Below are positions 8,169 through 16,523 of a stretch of DNA of 64,000 nt, in pieces. The DNA is from JAVJUV01 sp047314965 (GTDB lineage: Bacteria > Pseudomonadota > Alphaproteobacteria > Rhodobacterales > Rhodobacteraceae), in assembly GCF_047314965.1 (NCBI RefSeq), contig NZ_JBLBVK010000036.1, positions 28,384-92,383 on the forward strand, read 5' to 3'. Numbering within the stretch: the first letter of the stretch is position 1; each line of letters begins with the position of its first letter. Under the pieces are notes generated by a model that saw nothing but the letters and a program-made list of their open reading frames with translations, made no database searches and was not told the origin of the DNA. A program made the position numbers and the translations under genes.

Positions 8169-9539
8169 ATGTCCATCCCCCAGTCCGGCGGCGGCCCGAT
8201 CGAGCGCCATGAACAACTTGCCGAATACCTCGCGGCGGGCTGCAAGCCCAAGGATGCCTGGCGCATCGGCACCGAGCACGAGAAGTTCGGCTATTGCAAG
8301 GACACGCTGAAGCCGCTGCCTTATGACGGCCCTCGCTCGATCAGGGCGATGCTCGAAGGCCTGCGCGACCGCTACGGCTGGGACCCGGTTCTGGAGGGCG
8401 GCAATATCATCGGGCTGGTCAAGGACGGGGCGAACGTCTCGCTTGAACCCGGAGGCCAGCTCGAACTCTCGGGCGCGCCGCTCGAAACCATCCACCAGAC
8501 CTGCGACGAAGTGAACGAGCACCTGCGCGAGGTCCAAACGGTCGCCGATGGGATCGGCGCCGGGTTCATCGGTCTTGGGGCCGCGCCGCACTGGACGCAT
8601 GACGACATGCCGCTCATGCCCAAGGGCCGATACAAGCTGATGGACGGCTACATGCAGAAAGTCGGCACGCTTGGCACGTCGATGATGCGGCGGACCTGCA
8701 CGGTGCAGGTCAATCTCGACTTCGCCTCCGAAGCCGACATGGTGCAGAAGCTGCGCGTCTCACTGGCGCTGCAGCCGGTGGCCACCGCGCTCTTCGCCAA
8801 CTCGCCCTTCACCGAAGGCAAGCTGAACGGTCACAAGTCCTGGCGCTCGCGCATCTGGCGCGATCTGGATCCCGACCGCACCGGCATGCTGCCCTTCGTT
8901 TTCGACGAAGGCTTCGGCTTCGAGGCTTACGTGCAATACGCGCTCGATGTGCCGATGTATTTCGTCTATCGCGACGGCCAGTACATCAATGCTCTTGGCA
9001 TGTCCTTCCGCGACTTTCTCAAGGGCGAGTTGCCGGCACTCCCGGGCGAGAAGCCCACGCTCTCCGATTGGGCCGATCACTTGACCACGATCTTCCCCGA
9101 GGCGCGGCTCAAGAAATTCATCGAGATGCGCGGCGCCGATGGCGGCCCCTGGCGGCGGCTCTGCGCGCTGCCTGCGCTCTGGGTCGGCCTGACATACGAT
9201 CAGGAGGCGCTCGACGCCGCCTGGGATCTGGTCAAGGACTGGGATGCCGAAACCCGCGACGCGATGCGCGTCGCCGCCTCGATCGAGGCGCTGGACGCTA
9301 GGGTCAACGGCATCTCGATGCATGACCTGGCCAGCGAGGTCGTGGCCATCGCCGAGACCGGCCTGAAAAACCGCGCCCGCCCCGGCGCCGGCGGCCTTCT
9401 GCCCGACGAGACCCATTTCCTGAATGCGCTCAAGGAATCGATCGAAACCGGCGAAGTGCCGGCCGACGAACTGATCCGCCACAACAACACCGACTGGGAT
9501 GGCGACGTGACCCGGGTGTTCGGAGAATACAGCTACTAG
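8169..9539 (+). CDS. gshA: glutamate-cysteine ligase (plant/alphaproteobacterial type)
   Basis: First step of glutathione synthesis: ATP-dependent joining of L-glutamate and L-cysteine in the cytosol. The 456-residue length and motifs fit the GCS2/plant-like class: G-T-E-H-E-K-F-G-Y near residue 36, L-E-G-G-N-I-I-G near 75, and the glutamate-binding stretch S-L-E-P-G-G-Q-L-E-L-S-G near 95-106, then M-M-R-R-T-C-T-V-Q. The ATG at 8169 is the start. This class is typical of Rhodobacteraceae and rhizobia, unlike the enterobacterial GshA. Glutathione made here would also serve the GST at 32.7 kb. Confidence 0.93.
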   Translation: MSIPQSGGGPIERHEQLAEYLAAGCKPKDAWRIGTEHEKFGYCKDTLKPLPYDGPRSIRAMLEGLRDRYGWDPVLEGGNIIGLVKDGANVSLEPGGQLELSGAPLETIHQTCDEVNEHLREVQTVADGIGAGFIGLGAAPHWTHDDMPLMPKGRYKLMDGYMQKVGTLGTSMMRRTCTVQVNLDFASEADMVQKLRVSLALQPVATALFANSPFTEGKLNGHKSWRSRIWRDLDPDRTGMLPFVFDEGFGFEAYVQYALDVPMYFVYRDGQYINALGMSFRDFLKGELPALPGEKPTLSDWADHLTTIFPEARLKKFIEMRGADGGPWRRLCALPALWVGLTYDQEALDAAWDLVKDWDAETRDAMRVAASIEALDARVNGISMHDLASEVVAIAETGLKNRARPGAGGLLPDETHFLNALKESIETGEVPADELIRHNNTDWDGDVTRVFGEYSY

Positions 9540-9549
9540 CGCCGCGAGA

Positions 9550-10188
9550 TCACGCTGTCAGATCATACCGGTAGAACCACATCCAATCCCTGATCTCCGG
9601 CGAGATCGACGTGCTCTTGCTGTCCGAACTCGGCGGGATTTCTTCGAAGCCAAGCTTGGCGTAGAGCGAGGGCAGTTCGGGATTGACCTTGAAGGTATCG
9701 GCAATCAGCCACCGCATCCCCAAGGCGCGGGCATCCTCGATCCTGGCATGGACCAGCGCTTCGCCCAGGCCGGACCGTCGTGCCGATGGGCGGATATAAA
9801 GATGCTTCATTTCCCCCGTGTCCTCGGAGACGCGTCGCAATGCCGCCGTTCCGACGATGTTGCCGTGCGCGTCGCGCACAAAAAGATAGCTGCCTTGCGG
9901 GGGCAAGACGGCATCCAGCCCCGACCAGAAGCCCGCGACATGGCTCCGCCAATCGAAATCCGGTCCGCCGCCGTTTGTTACCCGCCCGTGCATCATTTGT
10001 GCGTATTCCACCAGCAGGGCTTCCGCTTCGGCACGGGGGATATCGGCGCGGCTGGCTTGCCGTTCTATGAAAAACCCAGGCTTGGCTCCATATTTCACTG
10101 CATCGGTTCGCAACGATAGCTGTTCTGCGCCATGGTCCATGCCGTGTGTCCCGGTCAAACGCGTAGTTTCGATTTTCTGCACGCCCAT
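9550..10188 (-). CDS. GNAT-family N-acetyltransferase
   Basis: The 212-residue protein has an acetyl-CoA-binding GNAT core in its second half: V-R-D-A-H-G-N-I-V-G strand, E-M-K-H-L-Y-I-R-P strand, the pyrophosphate loop R-R-S-G-L-G-E-A-L, and L-Y-A-K-L-G-F at the end. Substrate is unknown. I chose ATG 10188 because a GGAGG lies 8 bases upstream; alternative in-frame ATGs at 10203 and 10224 have weaker sites. It is transcribed away from the LysR gene at 10291, the usual arrangement of a regulator and its target. Confidence 0.8.
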   Translation of the reverse strand: MGVQKIETTRLTGTHGMDHGAEQLSLRTDAVKYGAKPGFFIERQASRADIPRAEAEALLVEYAQMMHGRVTNGGGPDFDWRSHVAGFWSGLDAVLPPQGSYLFVRDAHGNIVGTAALRRVSEDTGEMKHLYIRPSARRSGLGEALVHARIEDARALGMRWLIADTFKVNPELPSLYAKLGFEEIPPSSDSKSTSISPEIRDWMWFYRYDLTA

Positions 10189-10290
10189 CACCCAGACCTC
10201 CATGTCAGCGACACTCGTTGACATGACTTCTAACAGGGTCGCCTTGATCGCGCGAATCAGCAATAATGACAGAACGAAAGATCAGCTATC

Positions 10291-11169
10291 ATGTCGCCGC
10301 ACTGGAAGACCCTGCCTTCGCTGACATCGCTTCGCGCGTTCGAGGCTACCGCAGGTCATGGCGGCTTCGCCGGTGCGGCCCGCGCATTGAACGTCACCCA
10401 TGCCGCCGTTGCCCAGCAGGTCCGTGCGCTGGAAGCGGAACTCGGGGTCAGTCTTGCGGTCCGCACGGGCCGAACAGTCAGTCTGACCGATGCGGGCACG
10501 CGTCTCGCCGCGGCACTTGCTGACGGTTTCGGGGCCATCGCCGCAGCGGTTGATGACATCCGTGTCCAAAGCGCAAGCAGGCCGCTGCGTATCGTCGCCA
10601 GGCCTTTTCTGGTGGATCGCCTGATCATGCCGAATCTCGCGCGATTCTGGCAGATGCATCCGGGCGTCGAGATCTCGATCCTGCCGCGTCGCGATTTTAC
10701 GGGACTTACCGCGGCCAGTTTTGATCTCGCGATACCCTCCCTGCGCGATGGTTGCACGCCAGACATTCCAGGCACCGATTCTCACCTGATCGCTCGCGTG
10801 CCCATTGTCGCCATAGCTGCGCCCTCCCTTGTGGCAGAGCGAGGCAGCGATCCGGTCAACTTGCCGTGGCTCTGGCACGAAGAGGACATGGACCTCAAGT
10901 TGTCGGTCATGGCCGAGAGTGGGTTGCCCGTAGATCGGCTGTGCCAAGTGCGCATCGGAAGTCCGAATCTTCAGGCCGAAGCCGTGCGCCAGGGTCTGGG
11001 TGCCGCGCTCTTCAATGCTTCGATCGCGCGGTCCGACATCGATTCGGGCGATGTCGTCGAGTTGTCCCTTCCCAAGGCCGTCTATGTCACCTACTTCGCC
11101 GTCTATCCAAAAGGTCCGCGACATGCCCTGATCGCCCCCTTTGTCAACTGGCTTGAAAGCCTGATCTGA
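10291..11169 (+). CDS. LysR-family transcriptional regulator (GcvA-like)
   Basis: An N-terminal winged helix-turn-helix (residues about 9-66) with S-L-R-A-F-E-A-T-A-G-H-G-G-F and A-L-N-V-T-H-A-A-V-A-Q-Q-V, followed by a periplasmic-binding-protein-like effector domain (about 95-290). The wHTH pattern with H-A-A-V-A-Q-Q matches the GcvA/AmpR branch. Length (292 aa) is normal. It diverges from the GNAT gene with about 100 bases between them; by LysR convention it likely autoregulates and controls that neighbour, with an unknown ligand. Confidence 0.85.
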   Translation: MSPHWKTLPSLTSLRAFEATAGHGGFAGAARALNVTHAAVAQQVRALEAELGVSLAVRTGRTVSLTDAGTRLAAALADGFGAIAAAVDDIRVQSASRPLRIVARPFLVDRLIMPNLARFWQMHPGVEISILPRRDFTGLTAASFDLAIPSLRDGCTPDIPGTDSHLIARVPIVAIAAPSLVAERGSDPVNLPWLWHEEDMDLKLSVMAESGLPVDRLCQVRIGSPNLQAEAVRQGLGAALFNASIARSDIDSGDVVELSLPKAVYVTYFAVYPKGPRHALIAPFVNWLESLI

Positions 11170-11268
11170 AGGATCCAAATCCTCCTTGTCGAAGGACGCT
11201 CCGGCACCCGGGAAACAAACGCCGATAGCCTTTGCCGCCAACGGCTGCGCCACCGTTCTGTGCGTTTC

Positions 11269-11535
11269 TCAGTCGACGATGACGCCCATCACGAAGTCCA
11301 CCACCTTCTCCGCTGGCATTTCGCACGGTTTCAGCAGCGCTTCGCCGCTGGCCAGCCTGTAGAGGTTGAAGCTGATGTAGTCCGTGCCGCCAAGTTCTTC
11401 GGCTTCCAGTTTCTGTGATCGGCCGTTGGCCATCTGGGATTTCACGACGCGGTACCTGCGGCCCATGTAGGTTCCACCGTATCCGCCTAGCGGCAAGTTG
11501 TCGAAAAGATACAGGAATTCCGGATCAGGCGTCAC
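11269..11535 (-). CDS. conserved hypothetical protein, 88 aa
   Basis: A small soluble protein starting with T-P-D-P-E-F-L-Y-L-F-D-N and containing a Gly/Tyr-rich turn (G-G-Y-G-G-T-Y-M-G-R-R-Y) and K-P-C-E-M-P-A-E-K near the C-terminus. I chose GTG at 11535 because GTGA overlaps the TGA of plsY, giving translational coupling; a TTG at 11547 is the alternative. No family recognised. The strict coupling with plsY suggests co-expression with phospholipid synthesis, but nothing shows a direct role. Confidence 0.6.
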   Translation of the reverse strand: MTPDPEFLYLFDNLPLGGYGGTYMGRRYRVVKSQMANGRSQKLEAEELGGTDYISFNLYRLASGEALLKPCEMPAEKVVDFVMGVIVD

Positions 11536-12143
11536 TTCTTCGACCAAGAAGCCATGGGCTCGGTCCCGTCGATCAGACGCCGGATATTGTCGCGATGTTT
11601 CCAGATCAGCAGCACGGCCATGATGATCATGACGGCGGTGATCTCCCGGAACCCGACAAGATACGCGACGCAGGTCGTCAGCGCCGCTGACACGATCGCC
11701 GAAAGCGAGGAGATGCGATAGACAAAGAAGGTAAACAGCCAGGCAACCAGCGCGATCAGCCCTACCAACGGCGTCAATGCCAGGAGGGCTCCCAGAAAAG
11801 TCGCGACCCCCTTGCCGCCCCGGAAATTCAGCCAGACCGGGAAGAGGTGTCCCAGAAACGCGAACAGCGCCGCCACCTGCGCGGCATCTTCCCCCACAAG
11901 CGCCCGCGCCAGCAGCACTGCGACAAATCCTTTGCCGGCGTCGAGCAACAGCGTCGCAAGCGCCGCCGATTTGGAGCCGGTCCGCAGGACGTTCGTCGCA
12001 CCGATATTCCCCGAGCCGATTGCCCTGACATCACCCAATCCCATGATCCGGGTGACAAGCACACCGAACGGAACGGAGCCGAACAGGTACGCCGCGATCG
12101 CTGTGATCGCGAGCAGGAACATCGGGCTGTCGAATGGCGGCAT
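11532..12143 (-). CDS. plsY: acyl-phosphate:glycerol-3-phosphate acyltransferase PlsY
   Basis: An inner-membrane enzyme that acylates glycerol-3-phosphate from acyl-phosphate, the first step of phospholipid assembly. The three loops of the family are present: G-S-G-N-I-G-A-T-N-V-L-R near residue 42, the F-R-G-G-K-G-V-A-T glycine-rich motif near residue 108, and W-K-H-R-D-N-I-R-R-L near the C-terminus. Five hydrophobic segments and 203 residues fit the family. It heads a two-gene minus-strand unit with the 88-residue protein and lies downstream of the pyr cluster. Confidence 0.94.
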   Translation of the reverse strand: MPPFDSPMFLLAITAIAAYLFGSVPFGVLVTRIMGLGDVRAIGSGNIGATNVLRTGSKSAALATLLLDAGKGFVAVLLARALVGEDAAQVAALFAFLGHLFPVWLNFRGGKGVATFLGALLALTPLVGLIALVAWLFTFFVYRISSLSAIVSAALTTCVAYLVGFREITAVMIIMAVLLIWKHRDNIRRLIDGTEPMASWSKK

Positions 12144-12271
12144 GGTTTTCGTGCGCTCTATTCGGGAAACACGGGTTCGTCCGGTTTCTCTTTCATTTGT
12201 TTAACTGCGTTAATCAAAAATGAACACGGGATGGGTCTTTTCACCAGCGGATTGATCCGTGCGTTCATGCG

Positions 12272-13546
12272 TCATGAGGAAGTGTAGTCAAAAACCCGCA
12301 CTCCACCGACCCAGGTCCCCAGAACACGCCCCTCCATCCGCGCCTCGTCATAAGGGGTATTCTTTGATTTTGACCGCAGGTTGAACCTGTTCAGCACAAA
12401 CGGAACATCGGGATCGAACAGAACCAGATCGGCCGGTGCGCCGGGTGAGAGTCTTCCGGAATCCAGTCCGAGCCGCTTTGAAGGGGCAAGCGACAAAGCT
12501 CGCCAAAGAGTGGGCAGGTTCATGTGGCCACTGTGGATGAGGCGCATCATCGCGGGAAGCAACGTCTCGAGTCCGATTGCGCCCGAAGCCGCCTCTTCGA
12601 ACGGCAGGCGCTTCGATTCCTCGTCCTGAGGCGTATGCATGCTTGAAATCACGTCGATCAGGCCCGAGGCGACGGCCTCGACGGCAGCGAGCCTGTCCTC
12701 TTCGGACCGAAGTGGTGGTTTTACCTTGAAGAACGTCCGAAAGTCACCAACGTCCAGTTCGTTCAGTGTCAGGTGGTGGATCGACACGCCCGCAGTCACA
12801 TCCAGTCCGGCGTCTTTGGCCCGTTCCAGACGTTTCAGCGCGCGCGCTGTCGTGATCTGATCCGCATGATACCGGGCGCCTGTCATCTCGACGACTGCCA
12901 TGTCCCGATCGAGTCCCATCCTTTCGGCCATGGGCGATACCGATGGGAGGCCCTTCAGGGCGGCGAACTTGCCGCTGGTTGCCGCCGCCCCGGCGGACAG
13001 ACCTGGTTCTTGCGGATGGCTTACGACAAGCGCACCCAGAGACGCGGCGTAGGTCATGCAGCGGCTGAAAACCTTTGTGTTCTCGACGACTGCATCGCAA
13101 TCAGTGAACGCGACGGCACCTGCATCCATCAGGAATCCGATCTCGGCCATCTCGCGGCCCTCGCGCGCTCGTGTCAGAGCAGCCATGGGCAATACGCGTA
13201 CCGGCGCAGCCTCGTTTGCACGCCTGCGGACAAATTCCAGCACTTCGGGAGTATCGATGGCAGGCAGCGTGTCGGGCCGGGTGACCATGGTGGTGATGCC
13301 GCCCGCCGCGGCGGCGGCTCCCGCGCTGCCGAAGCTTTCCTTGTGACGTTCTCCCGGTTCGCTGACCTTGACGCCGATATCGACGATGCCGGGCGCCAGG
13401 CACTTGCCAGCACAGTCAATCACTTCGGCCCCGTCCATGCCTCTGGGACCGGCAATAAATCCGTTGTCGATGGCCAGCGTGCCGATCGAGTCCGTGCCTT
13501 TTTCGGGATCGATCAGTCGGGCGTTCGTGAAAAGCAGTGCGGTCAT
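12272..13546 (-). CDS. dihydroorotase-like protein, probably non-catalytic (PyrC-prime type)
   Basis: Amidohydrolase-fold protein of 424 residues matching dihydroorotase over its length, in a cluster with pyrB. Key residues of active dihydroorotases are missing. The metal-binding HxH-x-REPG stretch reads G58-V-K60-V-S-E-P-G, so both histidines and the substrate arginine are lost. The late TDHAPH motif reads S-M303-H-T-P-Q307, so the catalytic aspartate is Met. His177 and His257-258 remain. Known relatives (the pseudo-dihydroorotase of Pseudomonas-type aspartate transcarbamoylase) are structural partners of PyrB; that role is inferred here. Automated annotation would call it pyrC. Confidence 0.85.
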   Translation of the reverse strand: MTALLFTNARLIDPEKGTDSIGTLAIDNGFIAGPRGMDGAEVIDCAGKCLAPGIVDIGVKVSEPGERHKESFGSAGAAAAAGGITTMVTRPDTLPAIDTPEVLEFVRRRANEAAPVRVLPMAALTRAREGREMAEIGFLMDAGAVAFTDCDAVVENTKVFSRCMTYAASLGALVVSHPQEPGLSAGAAATSGKFAALKGLPSVSPMAERMGLDRDMAVVEMTGARYHADQITTARALKRLERAKDAGLDVTAGVSIHHLTLNELDVGDFRTFFKVKPPLRSEEDRLAAVEAVASGLIDVISSMHTPQDEESKRLPFEEAASGAIGLETLLPAMMRLIHSGHMNLPTLWRALSLAPSKRLGLDSGRLSPGAPADLVLFDPDVPFVLNRFNLRSKSKNTPYDEARMEGRVLGTWVGGVRVFDYTSS

Positions 13547-13559
13547 GGTTCCTCAGGTG

Positions 13560-14108
13560 TCAGATGACGAAAAAAAGCACAAGTGCGCCGGACAGGGCCA
13601 GCGCCCCCAAAGCGACCATCCACCATTTGAAATGCCGTTCGGCTTCGCGATAGGCCCGCGACGCCCCCCGAGGGGCGACTACCCCTTCGGCAGCCTCGCT
13701 GTGCGCCATGCGGACCGGTGGGGGCGACTTCACTTCTTCGAAAGCCGCAATGAAGCGAAGCGCCGGATTCGGGTTCAAATACACTTCCTGGCCCTCGAAG
13801 GCTGACGACGGCACAAGAATGACAAGGCCCTTGAGGGCATCCAGAACTGCAGCCTTTCCCGCCATTGATTCTTCGGGAATGCCATAGCCTTCCCGAAGAT
13901 AGGTTTGCAGACCCAGGATCTCGATCACCTTGGCGGGAAACACCTCTACCTTGCGGGCATCAAGAGAGATGTTCTTGCCAAGCAGCTTTGCGACGTTCCC
14001 TGCGGTTATTGCGGCGTCTCCTTCGGGTTCCAACGCCGTGGTGAAGATACGCACGACACCGCGTTCACCCGCACGGACATTCAGCGGGTCGTTCATCGGG
14101 TTGTCCAT
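13560..14108 (-). CDS. hypothetical C-terminally membrane-anchored protein, 182 aa
   Basis: A soluble N-terminal part (about residues 1-125) containing V-R-I-F-T-T and the K-L-L-G-K-N-I-S-L stretch is followed by a Pro-rich linker and a single C-terminal hydrophobic helix (about 162-181), the form of a tail-anchored protein. No family recognised. Candidate starts are the ATGs at 14132, 14108 and 14096; I chose 14108, which leaves a 7-base gap to the PH-like gene. It sits between that gene and the PyrC-like gene in the pyrB cluster, so it is probably co-transcribed with them. Confidence 0.6.
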   Translation of the reverse strand: MDNPMNDPLNVRAGERGVVRIFTTALEPEGDAAITAGNVAKLLGKNISLDARKVEVFPAKVIEILGLQTYLREGYGIPEESMAGKAAVLDALKGLVILVPSSAFEGQEVYLNPNPALRFIAAFEEVKSPPPVRMAHSEAAEGVVAPRGASRAYREAERHFKWWMVALGALALSGALVLFFVI

Positions 14109-14115
14109 CTCGGGA

Positions 14116-14682
14116 TCATTGCGGCGCCCCATGCTGTGCGGATTGGAGGTCTCTGATCATGCGATAGACGTCATGCCCGTTCGCTAGTCCTTCGAAGCCT
14201 TTCTTGTCGGTGCGCTGGTCGCCATCGCTGTCTTTTGCGGTCTCGAAATGGAAGTAGACCGACAGCGTGCCGTCGCTGTTTTCCTGTGTTTCTACGCGTG
14301 TATCGGAGTGGATTGGCAGCACCTCCATTTTGCGTCCGAAGGTGCGCGATGCGATATAGCCGTGGCGGTTCGTCAGCGCGTAGCGGATGTGCCTCGGCGC
14401 GAGGATCTCTTCGAGCCATGTGCCGAAGACCATGGCGCCTCCGACCAGCACGAAGATCGAGCCGAATGCACCGACGAATATCCCGGCCACCAAACCACCC
14501 AGGTTGCCGCTGAAGATTTGGGTCAATCCGAAGTAGCACGTGAAAAGACCCGCGCCCAGAAATGGCAGTCCGAAAAGACCAAGCAGGATATTTCGCGGGA
14601 TTTGGCGAAAGCCGGGTGAGGGCGCGCCTTCCCACAAGAGCATCTCGCCAGGCTGGAACCAATCCTCCCAGCGGTCTCGCAT
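14116..14682 (-). CDS. membrane protein with PH-like domain, 188 aa
   Basis: Two hydrophobic helices (about residues 30-55 and 62-88) precede a beta-rich C-terminal domain with H-I-R-Y-A-L-T-N-R-H-G-Y-I-A-S-R-T-F-G, the hallmark of bacterial PH (bPH) domains. The N-terminal F-Q-P-G-E-M-L-L-W-E-G is also typical of this group. ATG 14682 is one base after the pyrB stop codon, so translation follows pyrB directly. Such proteins are sometimes mislabelled as pyrB because of this adjacency. Function unknown. Confidence 0.7.
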   Translation of the reverse strand: MRDRWEDWFQPGEMLLWEGAPSPGFRQIPRNILLGLFGLPFLGAGLFTCYFGLTQIFSGNLGGLVAGIFVGAFGSIFVLVGGAMVFGTWLEEILAPRHIRYALTNRHGYIASRTFGRKMEVLPIHSDTRVETQENSDGTLSVYFHFETAKDSDGDQRTDKKGFEGLANGHDVYRMIRDLQSAQHGAPQ

Positions 14683-14683
14683 C

Positions 14684-15640
14684 TCAGACAGCCAAGCTCT
14701 TGGCAGCACGCGCTGCACGCAGGTTGTCGGCCAGCAATTTCATCGCAGCCATGCGCACGGCCACGCCCATCTCGACCTGCTCCTGGATGACAGACCTGTT
14801 GATGTCATCGGCGATTGTTCCGTCGATCTCGACACCCCTGTTCATGGGGCCGGGATGCATGACGATGGCGTCTTCCTTGGCGAAGGACAGCTTCTCTGCG
14901 TCCAGACCAAAGCGGTGGAAATACTCGCGCTCCGAAGGAATGAAGGCACCGTCCATCCGCTCCTTCTGAAGTCGGAGCATCATGACGACGTCCACGTCTT
15001 TCAGGCCCTCTCGCATATCATGGAACACTTCGACGCCCCAATCGGCGGCTCCTGACGGCATCAGGGTGCGGGGGCCCACCAGCCGCACTCGGTTTTCCAT
15101 TTTCCCGAGGAGCCAGATGTTCGAACGTGCCACACGCGAATGCGCGATGTCGCCACAGATGGCGATCGACAGTCGATGGAGCCTTCCCTTGGCGCGCCGG
15201 ATCGTCAGGGCATCCAGCAGCGCCTGGGTGGGATGCTCGTGCCGGCCGTCGCCCGCATTGAGGACGGCGCAATTCACCTTTTGCGCCAGAAGGTTGACCG
15301 CACCTGAATTTGGATGACGCACGACCAGAAGGTCCGGATGCATCGCGTTCAGGGTCAATGCCGTGTCAATGAGGGTTTCCCCTTTTTTTACGCTGGATGC
15401 GCCGATGGCCATATTCATCACATCCGCACCCAGACGTTTGCCGGCCAGCTCGAAACTGGCCTGGGTGCGGGTCGAATTTTCGAAAAACATGTTGATCTGC
15501 GTGAGCCCAGACAAAGCAGTATCGTGCTTCACGTCGCTTCTGTTCAGATCGACATAGGTATCGGCCAGATCCAGAAGAGTGGTGATTTCGTCCGGGGCGA
15601 GATGTTCGATGCCAAGCAGGTGGCGCGCGCGGAAACTCAT
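14684..15640 (-). CDS. pyrB: aspartate carbamoyltransferase catalytic subunit
   Basis: Second step of pyrimidine synthesis: carbamoyl phosphate plus aspartate gives carbamoyl aspartate. Active-site motifs are intact: F-E-N-S-T-R-T-Q-A-S-F near residue 60, V-V-R-H-P near 108, G-D-G-x-x-x-H-P-T-Q-A near 137, G-D-I-A-H-S-R-V-A-R-S, and H-P-G-P-M-N-R-G. I chose ATG 15640 (M-S-F-R-A-R-H-L), preceded by AGGA, rather than an upstream in-frame start at 15718. No pyrI is visible; instead the cluster has a PyrC-like protein with lost catalytic residues, as in dodecameric PyrB-PyrC-prime complexes. Confidence 0.94.
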   Translation of the reverse strand: MSFRARHLLGIEHLAPDEITTLLDLADTYVDLNRSDVKHDTALSGLTQINMFFENSTRTQASFELAGKRLGADVMNMAIGASSVKKGETLIDTALTLNAMHPDLLVVRHPNSGAVNLLAQKVNCAVLNAGDGRHEHPTQALLDALTIRRAKGRLHRLSIAICGDIAHSRVARSNIWLLGKMENRVRLVGPRTLMPSGAADWGVEVFHDMREGLKDVDVVMMLRLQKERMDGAFIPSEREYFHRFGLDAEKLSFAKEDAIVMHPGPMNRGVEIDGTIADDINRSVIQEQVEMGVAVRMAAMKLLADNLRAARAAKSLAV

Positions 15641-15767
15641 GGGCTCGTCCTTCGAATGCGCTTCTCTATAGGACGGCTGGTGCGCCCTGCCAAGAAGGGG
15701 CAGGTTTTGGCGCGGCAAATCGGCAGGGGCGATTGCGCATTTCCCGGCTGCGCCCTAGCTTCTGGTC

Positions 15768-16523
15768 ATGGGATTCTGGGAAATGAAAGCGGCGCTGGAA
15801 TGGCAGATCGCCATGGGTGCGGACGAGGCGATCCTCGATGCGCCGGTCGATCGCTATTCCCTTCCTGAGACACCGTCAAAAAAAGCGGACGCTTCGCTGC
15901 CGCCACCGGTCGAGGATAAGATTGACGCGGTCGCTGTGTCCCGTGCCACAGCCGAGTCTGTTACTGATCTCGACGGTTTGCGCGCTGCGATGGACGCTTA
16001 CGAGCACTGCGAACTGAAGCGCGGCGCGCGGCAACTGGTATTCTCGGACGGTCAGCCGAATGCGAAGGTCATGATCATCGGCGAGGCACCGGGCCGGGAT
16101 GAAGACATGCAGGGCAAGCCTTTTGTCGGGCGTGCCGGACAGCTTCTGGACCTGATGTTCAGCCATATCGGACTTTCGCGTCAAAGCCCCGCCGCTGAAA
16201 CCGCGCTTTACATCACCAACGTCCTGCCCTGGCGCCCTCCTCAGAACCGCGATCCGCAACCTGACGAGGTCGCGATGATGCTGCCGTTCCTGAAGCGGCA
16301 TGTGGAGCTGATCGATCCCGATATCCTTATTGCCATGGGAAATCATTCCTGCCAGGCGCTGTTGGGGCAACGCGGAATAACGCGGTTGAGGGGCAAATGG
16401 GCCGAGGCGCTGGGCAAACCGGTACTCCCCATGTTTCACCCCGCCTACCTGCTGCGCACGCCCGAGGCAAAGCGCGAGGCCTGGGCTGATCTTCTCTCTC
16501 TCAAGGCAAGGCTGTCCAAATGA
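15768..16523 (+). CDS. uracil-DNA glycosylase, family-4-like, Fe-S ligands largely lost
   Basis: Removes uracil from DNA to start base-excision repair. Family 4/5 motifs are clear: motif A, G105-E-A-P-G-R-D-E-D, then G-K-P-F-V-G-R-A-G-Q-L-L, N151-V-L-P-W-R-P-P-Q-N-R-D-P, and the late M-F-H-P-A-Y-L-L-R. Classical family 4 enzymes bind [4Fe-4S] through four cysteines; here the positions read Tyr78, Cys81, Trp155 and Met170/171, so at most one remains. The only other cysteine is Cys195. A low-complexity N-terminus of about 70 residues precedes the domain. moaB overlaps its stop codon. Confidence 0.88.
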   Translation: MGFWEMKAALEWQIAMGADEAILDAPVDRYSLPETPSKKADASLPPPVEDKIDAVAVSRATAESVTDLDGLRAAMDAYEHCELKRGARQLVFSDGQPNAKVMIIGEAPGRDEDMQGKPFVGRAGQLLDLMFSHIGLSRQSPAAETALYITNVLPWRPPQNRDPQPDEVAMMLPFLKRHVELIDPDILIAMGNHSCQALLGQRGITRLRGKWAEALGKPVLPMFHPAYLLRTPEAKREAWADLLSLKARLSK

